This document shows positions 9,574 through 18,380 of a stretch of 64,000 bases of DNA, piece by piece. The notes beneath the pieces were generated by a model, which worked only from the letters and a program-made list of their open reading frames with translations, did not search any database and had not been told where the DNA came from. The stretch comes from Mongoliibacter sp. (GTDB lineage Bacteria; Bacteroidota; Bacteroidia; Cytophagales; Cyclobacteriaceae). The stretch spans positions 1 to 64,000 of the forward strand of contig NZ_REBN01000201.1 in the NCBI RefSeq assembly GCF_007692705.1, in the 5' to 3' direction. Position 1 is the stretch's first letter; each line of letters begins with the position of its first letter. The position numbers were made by a program, and so were the translations under genes.

Positions 9574-12500
9574 CTATTGAAAATCAAATATTTTTATTTC
9601 TTGGTTATTGATTCCAAAATAAAGTCTTTTTGGCTCTGAAGGCAAACTTAAAATAGACTTTACATCGCCTTTTATATTCAAGCCAGATACGGACTGTGGA
9701 ATAAAGTTAAACTGACCTTGTCCATTTCCTTTAAATAGCTGGCCAAAACTGGCATCTATTACCCCCAATCTCAATCTAATTTGTGATTGATTTCCAGCCA
9801 ATAAAAAATCTAAATTTCCATCATTATCATAATCGAACACCTGAATAGCATAAACTGGTGCGAACTGGGCCTCTATAGGAAGGTTGATAATTTCGAACCT
9901 ACCTCCGTTATTTTTTAGCATCACTGTTCTTAATTCACTGGCATAAAGTTTATTGGTATTTTTAACAACATCTTTTCCAAGGATTTTTTCGATTCCAGCA
10001 GAAGCATAAGATTCATAATCTGTGAATTTACTCCTCATACTATACATCTGATCCAATAATTCATCCCTGCTTGGAAATGGATATTCTTTTCCTTGGTTGT
10101 AATAGGTCAAAATGGGATCGATCGAAGTATTGTCATCAAAGTCTCCATAATAAAGTGTTAGCGGCTCCTCTTTAGTAGGATGGAATTGTGAATTCAACCC
10201 AAAGTTACCTACAATGAAATCTGTATTTCCATCATTGGTAAAGTCTCCAGCCTCAATTTTTGTCCACCAGCCAGAGGGGCTATCAGAGAGGTATTTTTTG
10301 GTTTCATCCAAGAAATTAGTACCATTCTGGTTTTCTAAAAACATGATCGGAGTAAATTCCCCAACCATAATCAAATCTTCAAATCCATCTTGATTTAAGT
10401 CTATAGCAAAAGCATCTCTGATCATTCCCAACTTCCCACCTTGAGGTAAGAAATCGCTTGATTGATCAGTAAACTTTCCCGTACCATCATTGATCAAGAG
10501 ATGACTTTTTGGTGTTTCAGGATATTTTCCTGGAATAAGTCTTCCTGCTACAAAAATGTCGGGGAAACCATCTCCATTGAAATCTGCACTGATTACCTTT
10601 GAAGCACTGCTTCTCAATTTGGGGATATTGGAATCATGAAGGGTTAAATTTCCTTTACCATCATTTAGATAAAGACGGTCTTGTAAGGATTCGTCTGTAC
10701 TGAGATAGTCATGATAACCTCCACTTGCCAAGTATAAATCTAAATATCCATCTCCATTTGCATCAAAAAACAGCGCGTCAGCATCAGTAAATTCATCACT
10801 CGTCTCAAAGCCATCAAAAGGCCTCCATTCATTATTTTCAAAATAGAAAACTCTACCGGGGAATCCTTTAGAGCCGCCAATAAAAATTTCTTCTTTTCCA
10901 TTTCCAGTAATGTCACCAGCCGCCATTATTGGGCCAAGATAGGAAGGCATTTCCAATAATAATGGTTGTCTTTTGAAATCATTAAATCCATATTCTTCGT
11001 GTGAGTAAGGAAGGGTTTTATCAGATGGGGAAAATACAACCCTGTTCTCATCTTTAATGGAAATATTATTTTTGGCCTCAGATGCTTCAATAGTAACCTG
11101 ACTGTTAAGTTTTGGATTCAATACGCGGGATGATGTTCCACCAGGCCATGTAACGATTACAGAATCAACTCCAGTTATATTCCCTAAGCCAAAATGTATA
11201 ACCTGAGAAACAGAAGACTGAAATCCCCTTATAGGCATTTGTTCTTGAAAATACTCTCCATTTTGAGTATAAACATGGATTTTACTTCCTATTCCAGTTG
11301 GATTTTGCGGATTTCCCTTTAGTTTTATTTTGAGGTAACGGTTGTCTTCATGGCCTGTATTTCTATAAATGGAAGCTGTTTGATTGATGTTGTTTACAAT
11401 TAGATCCAGATTACCATCATTATCTAGGTCAGCGTAGACTGCCCCGCTTGAAAAATTTGGTTGGGCAATTCCAGCCTCTTTGGATTTATTTTCAAAACGA
11501 AGGTGACCTGTATTTTCAAAATAATAGTTTGCTATAGGAGTGGAACTCATTGAAGTTACCAATTCAAGAGTATCGGCTTTTTCACCGGCCACAGCAGATT
11601 TGAAGTAATAGTCTCCCTTATATTTGAGAAAGTCTCTGTTTGTATAATCCCGGTAATAACCATTGCTGACGAATAAATCTTTGTGCCCGCTATTGGTAGC
11701 ATCAAAAAAAAGTGCTGACCATGACCAGTCGGTATTTGATATTCCAGCCAATTGGCCTATTTCACTGAATAACCCAGCCCCCTGATTCAGGTGTAGCATA
11801 TTGCGCATGTTTTGATGGTAAAACCCTCTGTTTACCATTAGCGCGTATTGCTCATAATTTTCAGGCCCGTATAAAAGTTTTTGTCTTTTATTATCCTCGG
11901 GAAGCATATCTAAAGTAAAAATATCCACCAGGCCATCGTTGTTGATATCTGCGATATCCAAACCCATGGAGAAGTGAGATATATGCTGTAAATAAGTTGG
12001 GAGATGATCGGTAAATGTACCATCTCTATTATTGATATAAAGGTAATCAGGTTCTATGTAATCGTTACTGACATATAAATCTATCCACCCATCTCCGTTT
12101 ATATCAGATGCAACTACTCCAAGTCCAAACCCCAAAGCGGTACTTTTGATGCCGGCCTCATCACTGATATCAATGTACTTCCCGTTATCATTTCTAAATA
12201 GCTTATCCCCTGCAAAAGGATGTTTTTTTTCTCTAGCTTCATCAAACTCGATCTCATTGATGACCTCAATGTGGTGATTTAGAAGAAATAAATCTAAATC
12301 ACCGTCATTGTCATAATCAAAAAAGAGTGCTTGTGTGGAATTAGAGGGATCATCTAAACCGTATTCCTTTGCAGATTCTTTGAAAGTCAAGTCTCCCTGA
12401 TTTATGTAAAGCTCATTTCTTCTGCTATCCAAGCTTCCATTTCCTGAATAACATACATAAATATCCAAGAAGCCGTCACCATTGATGTCGACTACACTAA

Positions 12501-12858
12501 CTCCTGTAGTCCAAGATTTTTTACCTGCTACCCCTGCAGTTTTGGTGATGTCTTTAAAATTAAAGTTCCCGAGGTTTTGGTAAAGTTTATTGTCGGTCAT
12601 ATTACCGGTAAAAAAAATGTCTTCAAGCCCATTATTGTTAAAATCTCCTACAGCTACGCCTCCTCCATTATAGAAATATTCGTACGTAAGAATATTATTA
12701 CTCCGATCTTCAGTTAACTTATTATTAAAGTTTATACCAGATTTCCTCGAAGGAATCGTTTCAAAAAGAGGCTTTTTTTTGTTTGAGTTTTGCTCAGACT
12801 GAAGTAGAGGTAGGAGAAATATGAATGGTACGAATAAGAAAACCAGTAAAGATTTCAT
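9574..12858 (-). CDS. FG-GAP/VCBS repeat protein with ASPIC/UnbV-like domain (CRTAC1-like), secreted
   Basis: Many repeats of D-x-[ND]-[ND]-D-G-x-x-D type (GDFNNNGLEDIFF, DINGDGFLDIYV, DYDNDGDLDLFL) and UnbV-like segment (GIGSKIHVYTQNGEYFQEQMPIRGFQSS). Confidence 0.9.
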   Translation of the reverse strand: MKSLLVFLFVPFIFLLPLLQSEQNSNKKKPLFETIPSRKSGINFNNKLTEDRSNNILTYEYFYNGGGVAVGDFNNNGLEDIFFTGNMTDNKLYQNLGNFNFKDITKTAGVAGKKSWTTGVSVVDINGDGFLDIYVCYSGNGSLDSRRNELYINQGDLTFKESAKEYGLDDPSNSTQALFFDYDNDGDLDLFLLNHHIEVINEIEFDEAREKKHPFAGDKLFRNDNGKYIDISDEAGIKSTALGFGLGVVASDINGDGWIDLYVSNDYIEPDYLYINNRDGTFTDHLPTYLQHISHFSMGLDIADINNDGLVDIFTLDMLPEDNKRQKLLYGPENYEQYALMVNRGFYHQNMRNMLHLNQGAGLFSEIGQLAGISNTDWSWSALFFDATNSGHKDLFVSNGYYRDYTNRDFLKYKGDYYFKSAVAGEKADTLELVTSMSSTPIANYYFENTGHLRFENKSKEAGIAQPNFSSGAVYADLDNDGNLDLIVNNINQTASIYRNTGHEDNRYLKIKLKGNPQNPTGIGSKIHVYTQNGEYFQEQMPIRGFQSSVSQVIHFGLGNITGVDSVIVTWPGGTSSRVLNPKLNSQVTIEASEAKNNISIKDENRVVFSPSDKTLPYSHEEYGFNDFKRQPLLLEMPSYLGPIMAAGDITGNGKEEIFIGGSKGFPGRVFYFENNEWRPFDGFETSDEFTDADALFFDANGDGYLDLYLASGGYHDYLSTDESLQDRLYLNDGKGNLTLHDSNIPKLRSSASKVISADFNGDGFPDIFVAGRLIPGKYPETPKSHLLINDGTGKFTDQSSDFLPQGGKLGMIRDAFAIDLNQDGFEDLIMVGEFTPIMFLENQNGTNFLDETKKYLSDSPSGWWTKIEAGDFTNDGNTDFIVGNFGLNSQFHPTKEEPLTLYYGDFDDNTSIDPILTYYNQGKEYPFPSRDELLDQMYSMRSKFTDYESYASAGIEKILGKDVVKNTNKLYASELRTVMLKNNGGRFEIINLPIEAQFAPVYAIQVFDYDNDGNLDFLLAGNQSQIRLRLGVIDASFGQLFKGNGQGQFNFIPQSVSGLNIKGDVKSILSLPSEPKRLYFGINNQEIKIFDFQ

Positions 12859-12894
12859 GTTATATTCCTTTCTTCTTGATAAAGAGATTGTCTC

Positions 12895-14133
12895 CTAGGC
12901 TTGGAAAATCTCCTCAAATATTTTCTCGTTAACCACAGCTACACCTCCAAGAAGCCCTACCTCTTTCCCTAATTTGTAAATCAGTAGTTCTGTACTTTCT
13001 CTTGTTTTTGGCATACTGTATATATTCAACGCTTGTTGAATAGGGATGGTCAAGTATTGTTTTGCCTCTGCTACAGAACCGCCAAGTATTATCAATTCAG
13101 GATTTAAAAGCTGAATTAGGATTGAAATACCTCTCCCAAGGAAAAGACCGGCCTCAGAAAGTATAGTAATAGCCCTTTGATCACCAGTAAGCGCGGCTTC
13201 CACGACAAGGGTCGGTTCAATATCATTGTTGTTTTCCTTTACCATTCTAGCCAAAATAGAATCCTCGTCTAGCTGAATAGCTTCTTTTGCCATCTTTACA
13301 ATGGCAGTTCCTGAAGCAACAGTTTCAAGACTGGTGTTTTTATTTATTGTACTATTGTCATGGCTCTCAAAAATAGGTGAGTGGCTAAACTCACCGGCAA
13401 ATCCGGAAGCCCCATGGTAGAGTTTACCGTCTATTATGATTCCAATTCCAATACCCCAACCTATGAATATTCCCAATACATTTTTATATGATTCGTTATG
13501 TCCAAATTTAAATTCAGCTAAGGTCATTGCCCTGGCATCATTTTCTAAAAAAACCTGCCTTCCTAGCTTGTTTTCGAAATTTTCAACCAAACTCTTTTTT
13601 CCAAATTTCAGGTAAGTGTGGTTAATGCCATTTGCAGAATCAATTAGGCCAGGCATTGATATACCAATAGCGATTATTTTTTGATCATCTAATCCGGTGT
13701 CATCTTTATGTTGCAGTATGAAATCGCATATTTTCTCAAAAGTCTCCTTCTCATTGTTGAGTTGGATTTTCAAAACTGCTGGTTCTGAAACAGATTTATT
13801 TTGACTATTATATACTGAGACTCTTGTCCTAAATTTATTTATATCTACAGAAACGATATAAAACGAGTCATCCGCTAATCTGTAAAGATCAGGTTTTCTT
13901 CCTCCTTGAGATTCTGCCCTCCCATGTTTGATAATTTCACCAGAGCTCATGAGATCACCCAAAAGTGAATTGACAGTAGGTAAACTGATGCCTACTTCAT
14001 TACACATTTCTCCGGCAGTGTTACTTCCTTTTGTGTAAAGATTTTTTATCAGTTTCAATTTATTGATGTAGCTCTTCATTTCTACTACACCACCGGTTTT
14101 TTCTAGCGATTTTTTTGGGTTGATCAGATTCAT
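12895..14133 (-). CDS. ROK-family transcriptional regulator (HTH + ROK domain)
   Basis: N-terminal winged HTH (TAGEMCNEVGISLPTVNSLLGDLMSSGEI), ROK core (IAIGISMPGLID, LENDARAMTLAEFKFG, GFAGEFSH); start may be the internal ATG at about 14079. Confidence 0.88.
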   Translation of the reverse strand: MNLINPKKSLEKTGGVVEMKSYINKLKLIKNLYTKGSNTAGEMCNEVGISLPTVNSLLGDLMSSGEIIKHGRAESQGGRKPDLYRLADDSFYIVSVDINKFRTRVSVYNSQNKSVSEPAVLKIQLNNEKETFEKICDFILQHKDDTGLDDQKIIAIGISMPGLIDSANGINHTYLKFGKKSLVENFENKLGRQVFLENDARAMTLAEFKFGHNESYKNVLGIFIGWGIGIGIIIDGKLYHGASGFAGEFSHSPIFESHDNSTINKNTSLETVASGTAIVKMAKEAIQLDEDSILARMVKENNNDIEPTLVVEAALTGDQRAITILSEAGLFLGRGISILIQLLNPELIILGGSVAEAKQYLTIPIQQALNIYSMPKTRESTELLIYKLGKEVGLLGGVAVVNEKIFEEIFQA

Positions 14134-14282
14134 AAATAAAAATTTGAATCAAATAAGTAAATTTTTAGAGAATAATAAAAGAGCTTAAGTAAAAAAATAG
14201 AGGATATATCGAACTTTCTATCTGGAAATAGCTCTATTTTTTCTAGAACTCTTTAATTCTGTAAAAAAAATATAAGAAGAAA

Positions 14283-14312
14283 AAAAGCTACCCCTATTAG
14301 GGATAGCTTGTT
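14283..14312 (-). terminator. Intrinsic terminator downstream of DUF6600-like gene
   Basis: AAGCTAcCCCTATTAGGGaTAGCTT inverted repeat; flanking A-run gives a T-run on the minus strand. Confidence 0.65.
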
Positions 14313-14316
14313 TGAT

Positions 14317-15675
14317 TTAATTATTGCCTCTTCCACCTCTGCTGGAAGATTGTCTGGAAGAAGTGCCAGAAGAAGAACTTCTGCTTGGCGCCGACCTGAC
14401 AGAAGGAGAACTCTGTCTGCTTGGAGCACTACTCCTTACTGCCGGACTACTTTGCCTACTTGAGGAACCACTTCTGACTGTTGGGCTACTTTGTCTATTT
14501 GACGTCCCACTTCTGACGGCAGGGCTACTAGACCTATTATTGGATCCTGATCTTACAGCAGTATTATTTTGAGGCCTGCTATTTCTGGAATTTACAGATG
14601 GTGATTCCGTTCTTTGGTTAGTACCTGATTGTACCCTGGTACTGCTTCTAGTTCCAGGAGTGTTGATATTCTGATTATCCCTGCTATTGGTATTACCCAA
14701 AGTAGCATTTCGGCTATTATTTCTCGCATCAGGAGCAGCAGTTCTATTCTGCGGTTGTTGACCAGTTTGAGTCCTCGCTGCTTGACTATTAGCTCTCGTA
14801 GCCGAGCCTGCACTCCTTACTCCTTGAGTATTCTGATTACCCGAATTTGCACTATTGACTCTGCTTCTTGCGTCAGACCTTTTGAACTCTTCTGCCTTGA
14901 TCGCTCTCTGTGGCCTAGCAGCTTCATTTGCTGATCTTGAGGAAGCAATTTGAGGTCTGTATACATTTAAGGAGTTATTGTTTAATGTTGCTCTACCGGG
15001 TCTGCTAGTTTCATTAACCTGATAAACTGGGATATTTGACCTGGTAGTTCTTTGAAGCTCATTTCCTGAAGGACCAGTATAGTATGTAGTATTGTTGTTT
15101 ACATAGGTGTTGTTGATTATGGTAGTATTATTGTAAACATTTACCACATTATAGCTTGGTATAAAGTATCTATGGAAATACCTCGCTCTAAATCTTCTCT
15201 GAGGAAGGAATACCCAATGTCTAGCAGGCATGTAGATTCCAATATTTACATGCATTCCTGGTCCAAGTGGTGCCCATCCATAATAGCCTCCACCAGTTCT
15301 CCAGCTTACCCAAGCTGGTCCCCACTCATAACCAGGAACCCAAGCCCAACCATATAAATCGTCCCAGAACCATCTTCCGTAATGAAATGGAGCCCAGCCC
15401 CAATTATAATTGGAAACCCAAGTATTGCCAAAGTTGGTCATGGTCCAATAACCATTGGTAACGTAAGGCTGAAAATTATTATCTACATAAGGTACCCAGA
15501 CATAACCGTGATTCGGATCCATTACCCAGTCTCCATAAGGAGCCAATTCATTATAGAATACCTGAAAAGAAACACTACCGTTGTAATGGTGACTTGCATG
15601 AGCCCTGTTCATCAGAGCGATGCCAATGCCTAGCATCAACACCATGCACATTCGATATAGGATTGTAGTTTTCAT
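14317..15675 (-). CDS. DUF6600-like W/Y-rich secreted protein with low-complexity Ser/Arg/Pro repeat tail
   Basis: N-terminal signal; aromatic repeats (APYGDWVMDPNHGYVWVPYV, WGWAPFHYGRWFWDDLYGWAWVPGYEWGPAWVSWR); C-terminal SSPAVRSGxSxRQ repeats. Confidence 0.75.
   Translation of the reverse strand: MKTTILYRMCMVLMLGIGIALMNRAHASHHYNGSVSFQVFYNELAPYGDWVMDPNHGYVWVPYVDNNFQPYVTNGYWTMTNFGNTWVSNYNWGWAPFHYGRWFWDDLYGWAWVPGYEWGPAWVSWRTGGGYYGWAPLGPGMHVNIGIYMPARHWVFLPQRRFRARYFHRYFIPSYNVVNVYNNTTIINNTYVNNNTTYYTGPSGNELQRTTRSNIPVYQVNETSRPGRATLNNNSLNVYRPQIASSRSANEAARPQRAIKAEEFKRSDARSRVNSANSGNQNTQGVRSAGSATRANSQAARTQTGQQPQNRTAAPDARNNSRNATLGNTNSRDNQNINTPGTRSSTRVQSGTNQRTESPSVNSRNSRPQNNTAVRSGSNNRSSSPAVRSGTSNRQSSPTVRSGSSSRQSSPAVRSSAPSRQSSPSVRSAPSRSSSSGTSSRQSSSRGGRGNN
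14380..14568 (-). repeat. Degenerate about 13-residue (about 39 bp) tandem repeat encoding SPxVRSxxSxRQS units
   Basis: Units SPAVRSGTSNRQS / SPTVRSGSSSRQS / SPAVRSSAPSRQS / SPSVRSAPSRSS seen in the translation. Confidence 0.7.
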
Positions 15676-15901
15676 GATAGTAGGATTTTGTGCGTTTGGT
15701 TGATTTTACGCTAAAAAATGAAATTAAGTTTTGAAAAAATATTAAAAATAGTAATAAAAAATTAGCAAAACCGTTTTAGCAAATTTTTATATTGGGCCTA
15801 TTTTTGGAATTTAACTTAATATAGACGGTGATTGTCAAGCAATTGGAAATGCTTCACTAGCTAAGTGGAAAATAATCTAAAAAAATAGCATCATAAATAG
15901 A

Positions 15902-15924
15902 AAAACCGGCTCAAGGCCGGTTTT
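15902..15924 (-). terminator. Intrinsic terminator downstream of 56-aa ORF
   Basis: AAAACCGGC-TCAAG-GCCGGTTTT inverted repeat. Confidence 0.65.
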
Positions 15925-15930
15925 AATTCT

Positions 15931-16101
15931 TTATTTTTTCTTTAAATCATCAATTTTATTGGCAACATCTTCTGCCTGTGCCATCAACTTGTCTGCTTCA
16001 GTCCTATTGCTGTGGGAAACTTTGTGAGATTTTTCAAGCAACTGCTTGTATTCCTCTTGAAGCTTTTCAATTTCTGTTTTTTTCTTAAATAGTCCGAACA
16101 T
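15931..16101 (-). CDS. Small (56 aa) coiled-coil-like protein, Lacal_2735-family-like
   Basis: Below the size cut-off of the supplied track; manual translation MFGLFKKKTEIEKLQEEYKQLLEKSHKVSHSNRTEADKLMAQAEDVANKIDDLKKK*; followed by a terminator. Confidence 0.7.
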   Translation of the reverse strand: MFGLFKKKTEIEKLQEEYKQLLEKSHKVSHSNRTEADKLMAQAEDVANKIDDLKKK

Positions 16102-16144
16102 ATTTTCTTTTTAGGTATAACTCGAAATAGACCGTTTGGTTCAA

Positions 16145-17737
16145 TTAATCAAAGGTATTAAACCTGATTTCATTTCTTAGCTCATCCTCTTCTGTTACTA
16201 TTTCATCATCTTTAAAGTTGATGATTTGTTCTAATCGTCCATTCAAATTATAATATCTCCAAGGGCCTTCTTTTTTACCGTCTTCCATTTTACCCTCGGA
16301 TGCTTTATTGCCATTTTCATGAAAATAAGTCCAAGTTCCTTCAGGTTTTCCCATTGTATAATTTCCTTCAGATTCTTTTTTTCCTGTGGTGTAATAGGTG
16401 ATTCTCGTCCCATTTCCATCTTTCAAAGTTCCTTTATCCAATGTGGAAGTTCCATCATAAGTATTGTATTCTGTAACATTCATCAACCTGCCGTTACTCC
16501 ATATCTCTTCTTGCGTAAGCTGTTTGTTATCGTAGAAAAGACCCCAAACACCATCTTCAAAACCAAGGAAATAACTTCCGACTGATTTCAATTGGCCTCC
16601 ATCATAGTAGTATATCCATTGACTGTTTTCGGAGCCTAGGCTATATTCGCCTTCCGCTATTAGAATTCCTATTTTATTAAAGTACTTCCATAAACCAGTT
16701 TTCAGGTCGTTTCTATATTCTCCAATGGAATAAAGTGCCCCTTCAGGAAAATAATTTCTCCAAAGTCCATCTTTAACGCCACCCTTGTACTGACCCTTTA
16801 CAGATACCTTTCCATTTGAATGGAATTCTTCATATTCTCCAATAGGTAAGCCCAGCTCGTATGTTTTTCTTTTTGATAAGTTTCGGTTAGGGAAGTATTC
16901 TTCCCATGTTCCCACAGGAATATCATTCTCATACCTTTCAATCCTGGCTTTCCTTCTGTTTTCGTAGAAAAATTTCCATTCACCGGTTTTGTTTCCTCTT
17001 TCATCATAATATTTTTCTGATTCAAGGACTTTAGTGCCTGGATAAAAAGCTTCCCATTTGCCAATCTTCCTTCCGTCTTTGTATTCACCTTTTTCTTCAA
17101 CAATTTTATTAAATGAATACCTGGTAAAGGATCCATGAGGGCGATTGTCTTTATAATTAACAGAGACAATAAGATCACCTTCTACAGCAAATTCCTGATA
17201 GGTTCCCTGTTGAATACCTTTTTCAAAATTTTGGATAATAGCTGGTTCACCATTGTTATAATAGGTGACCCATCTTCCATCTTTCTTGCCTTCCACAAAT
17301 TGGCCTTCGACCTTTATTTGCCTTGGATTGAAAAAGTCAGGTTGGCCTACTCTTCCGTAATATTCTTTATACGGTCCTATGGCGACACTGTCTTTGAATA
17401 CACGGTCAAGTTTCATGGCTCCTGTAGAATCATATTCGCGAAAAATTCCATTCAGCTTGTTGTCCCTGTATTCAGCCTCCAGCTGTCTATTTCCGTTGCT
17501 ATGAAAAACGATCGCCAAGCCATCCCTGCTTCCAGAGCGGAAGGTAATAGTTTGGATAAGTTTATTGGTTTTAGGGTTTTCAAATTTCCATAAGCCTTCC
17601 ATCAGCCCGTTGTTCATTATTCCAGTACCCATCAGGGTGGAATCTGCATTATATATAGATACAACGTTGGAATTGGCTTGTCCCAATACATTCAAGCAAA
17701 TGAAACAAAAGGACAGAATACCAAAAATATATTTCAT
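16145..17737 (-). CDS. MORN/YwqK-type repeat secreted protein
   Basis: Repeated G-x-W-x-x-Y-x-x-[ND]-G units (GRWVTYYNNGEPA, GLWRNYFPEGALYSIGEY, GTWTYFHENGNKASEG); signal peptide. Confidence 0.85.
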   Translation of the reverse strand: MKYIFGILSFCFICLNVLGQANSNVVSIYNADSTLMGTGIMNNGLMEGLWKFENPKTNKLIQTITFRSGSRDGLAIVFHSNGNRQLEAEYRDNKLNGIFREYDSTGAMKLDRVFKDSVAIGPYKEYYGRVGQPDFFNPRQIKVEGQFVEGKKDGRWVTYYNNGEPAIIQNFEKGIQQGTYQEFAVEGDLIVSVNYKDNRPHGSFTRYSFNKIVEEKGEYKDGRKIGKWEAFYPGTKVLESEKYYDERGNKTGEWKFFYENRRKARIERYENDIPVGTWEEYFPNRNLSKRKTYELGLPIGEYEEFHSNGKVSVKGQYKGGVKDGLWRNYFPEGALYSIGEYRNDLKTGLWKYFNKIGILIAEGEYSLGSENSQWIYYYDGGQLKSVGSYFLGFEDGVWGLFYDNKQLTQEEIWSNGRLMNVTEYNTYDGTSTLDKGTLKDGNGTRITYYTTGKKESEGNYTMGKPEGTWTYFHENGNKASEGKMEDGKKEGPWRYYNLNGRLEQIINFKDDEIVTEEDELRNEIRFNTFD

Positions 17738-17822
17738 ATAAGGATCTTCTTTGTTTGAATTAGATTACGAAAACTTCGCAAGCCGGTTCTAAATTAGGTT
17801 AATTTGTCCAAAATAGAAAAAC

Positions 17823-18380
17823 TTAAGCGGTAATATCAAATGCCTTTTCTATCTTAAATTCCAATAGTTTGACGTTAGCACTAAAATCTTCTTGTAAGGG
17901 TAGTTTCTCCCAAAAGACAATAATATTTCTGTGATTTCTTGTCTCGAACTGCTGAATAAATTTACAACTCTCATTTAATATTGCCTGATAATTAAAAGAA
18001 TCACTACCTGTGTAGTAATTTTCAAAGTCTTTAGAATCAGAAATTTTTAAAAGGAATTCTTTTGCCTTTTGATGGCCAACATAAACAAAAATGTAAAAGC
18101 CATTACCGACCCAATTCAATATTCTGATGTTAAAACCAAATTCTTGATCGAAATCCCGTGCTAGGTCTAAAACCTGATAGGGAAATCCGTACAAGTTATA
18201 TCCTTGGCTGATTTTATTCCCTTTGGTTTTTGTGAAATATTGTTTTTGAAAATCTTTTGGAAATCTATTGGATAACTCTTCAAAGATCTTGAATATAATT
18301 GACTTTTGCTCTTCATACTTTAAAAAGAAAGATTTTGAGCTATCCCAAAAATCAAGATCAATATTATTTTCGCAATTCAT
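17823..18380 (-). CDS. Hypothetical protein, translationally coupled to the KAS III gene
   Basis: ORF track start 18437 lies inside the KAS III gene; ATG at 18378-18380 (MNCENNIDLDFWDSSK...) overlaps the KAS III stop by one base (TAATG). Confidence 0.6.
   Translation of the reverse strand: MNCENNIDLDFWDSSKSFFLKYEEQKSIIFKIFEELSNRFPKDFQKQYFTKTKGNKISQGYNLYGFPYQVLDLARDFDQEFGFNIRILNWVGNGFYIFVYVGHQKAKEFLLKISDSKDFENYYTGSDSFNYQAILNESCKFIQQFETRNHRNIIVFWEKLPLQEDFSANVKLLEFKIEKAFDITA

Noticed and set aside
14324-14572. 82-aa Leu/Glu-rich plus-strand ORF (MPLPPLLEDCLEEVPEEELLLGADL...)
   Set aside because: Shadow ORF antisense to the SR-repeat tail of the DUF6600-like gene; the repetitive translation simply mirrors the coding strand repeats
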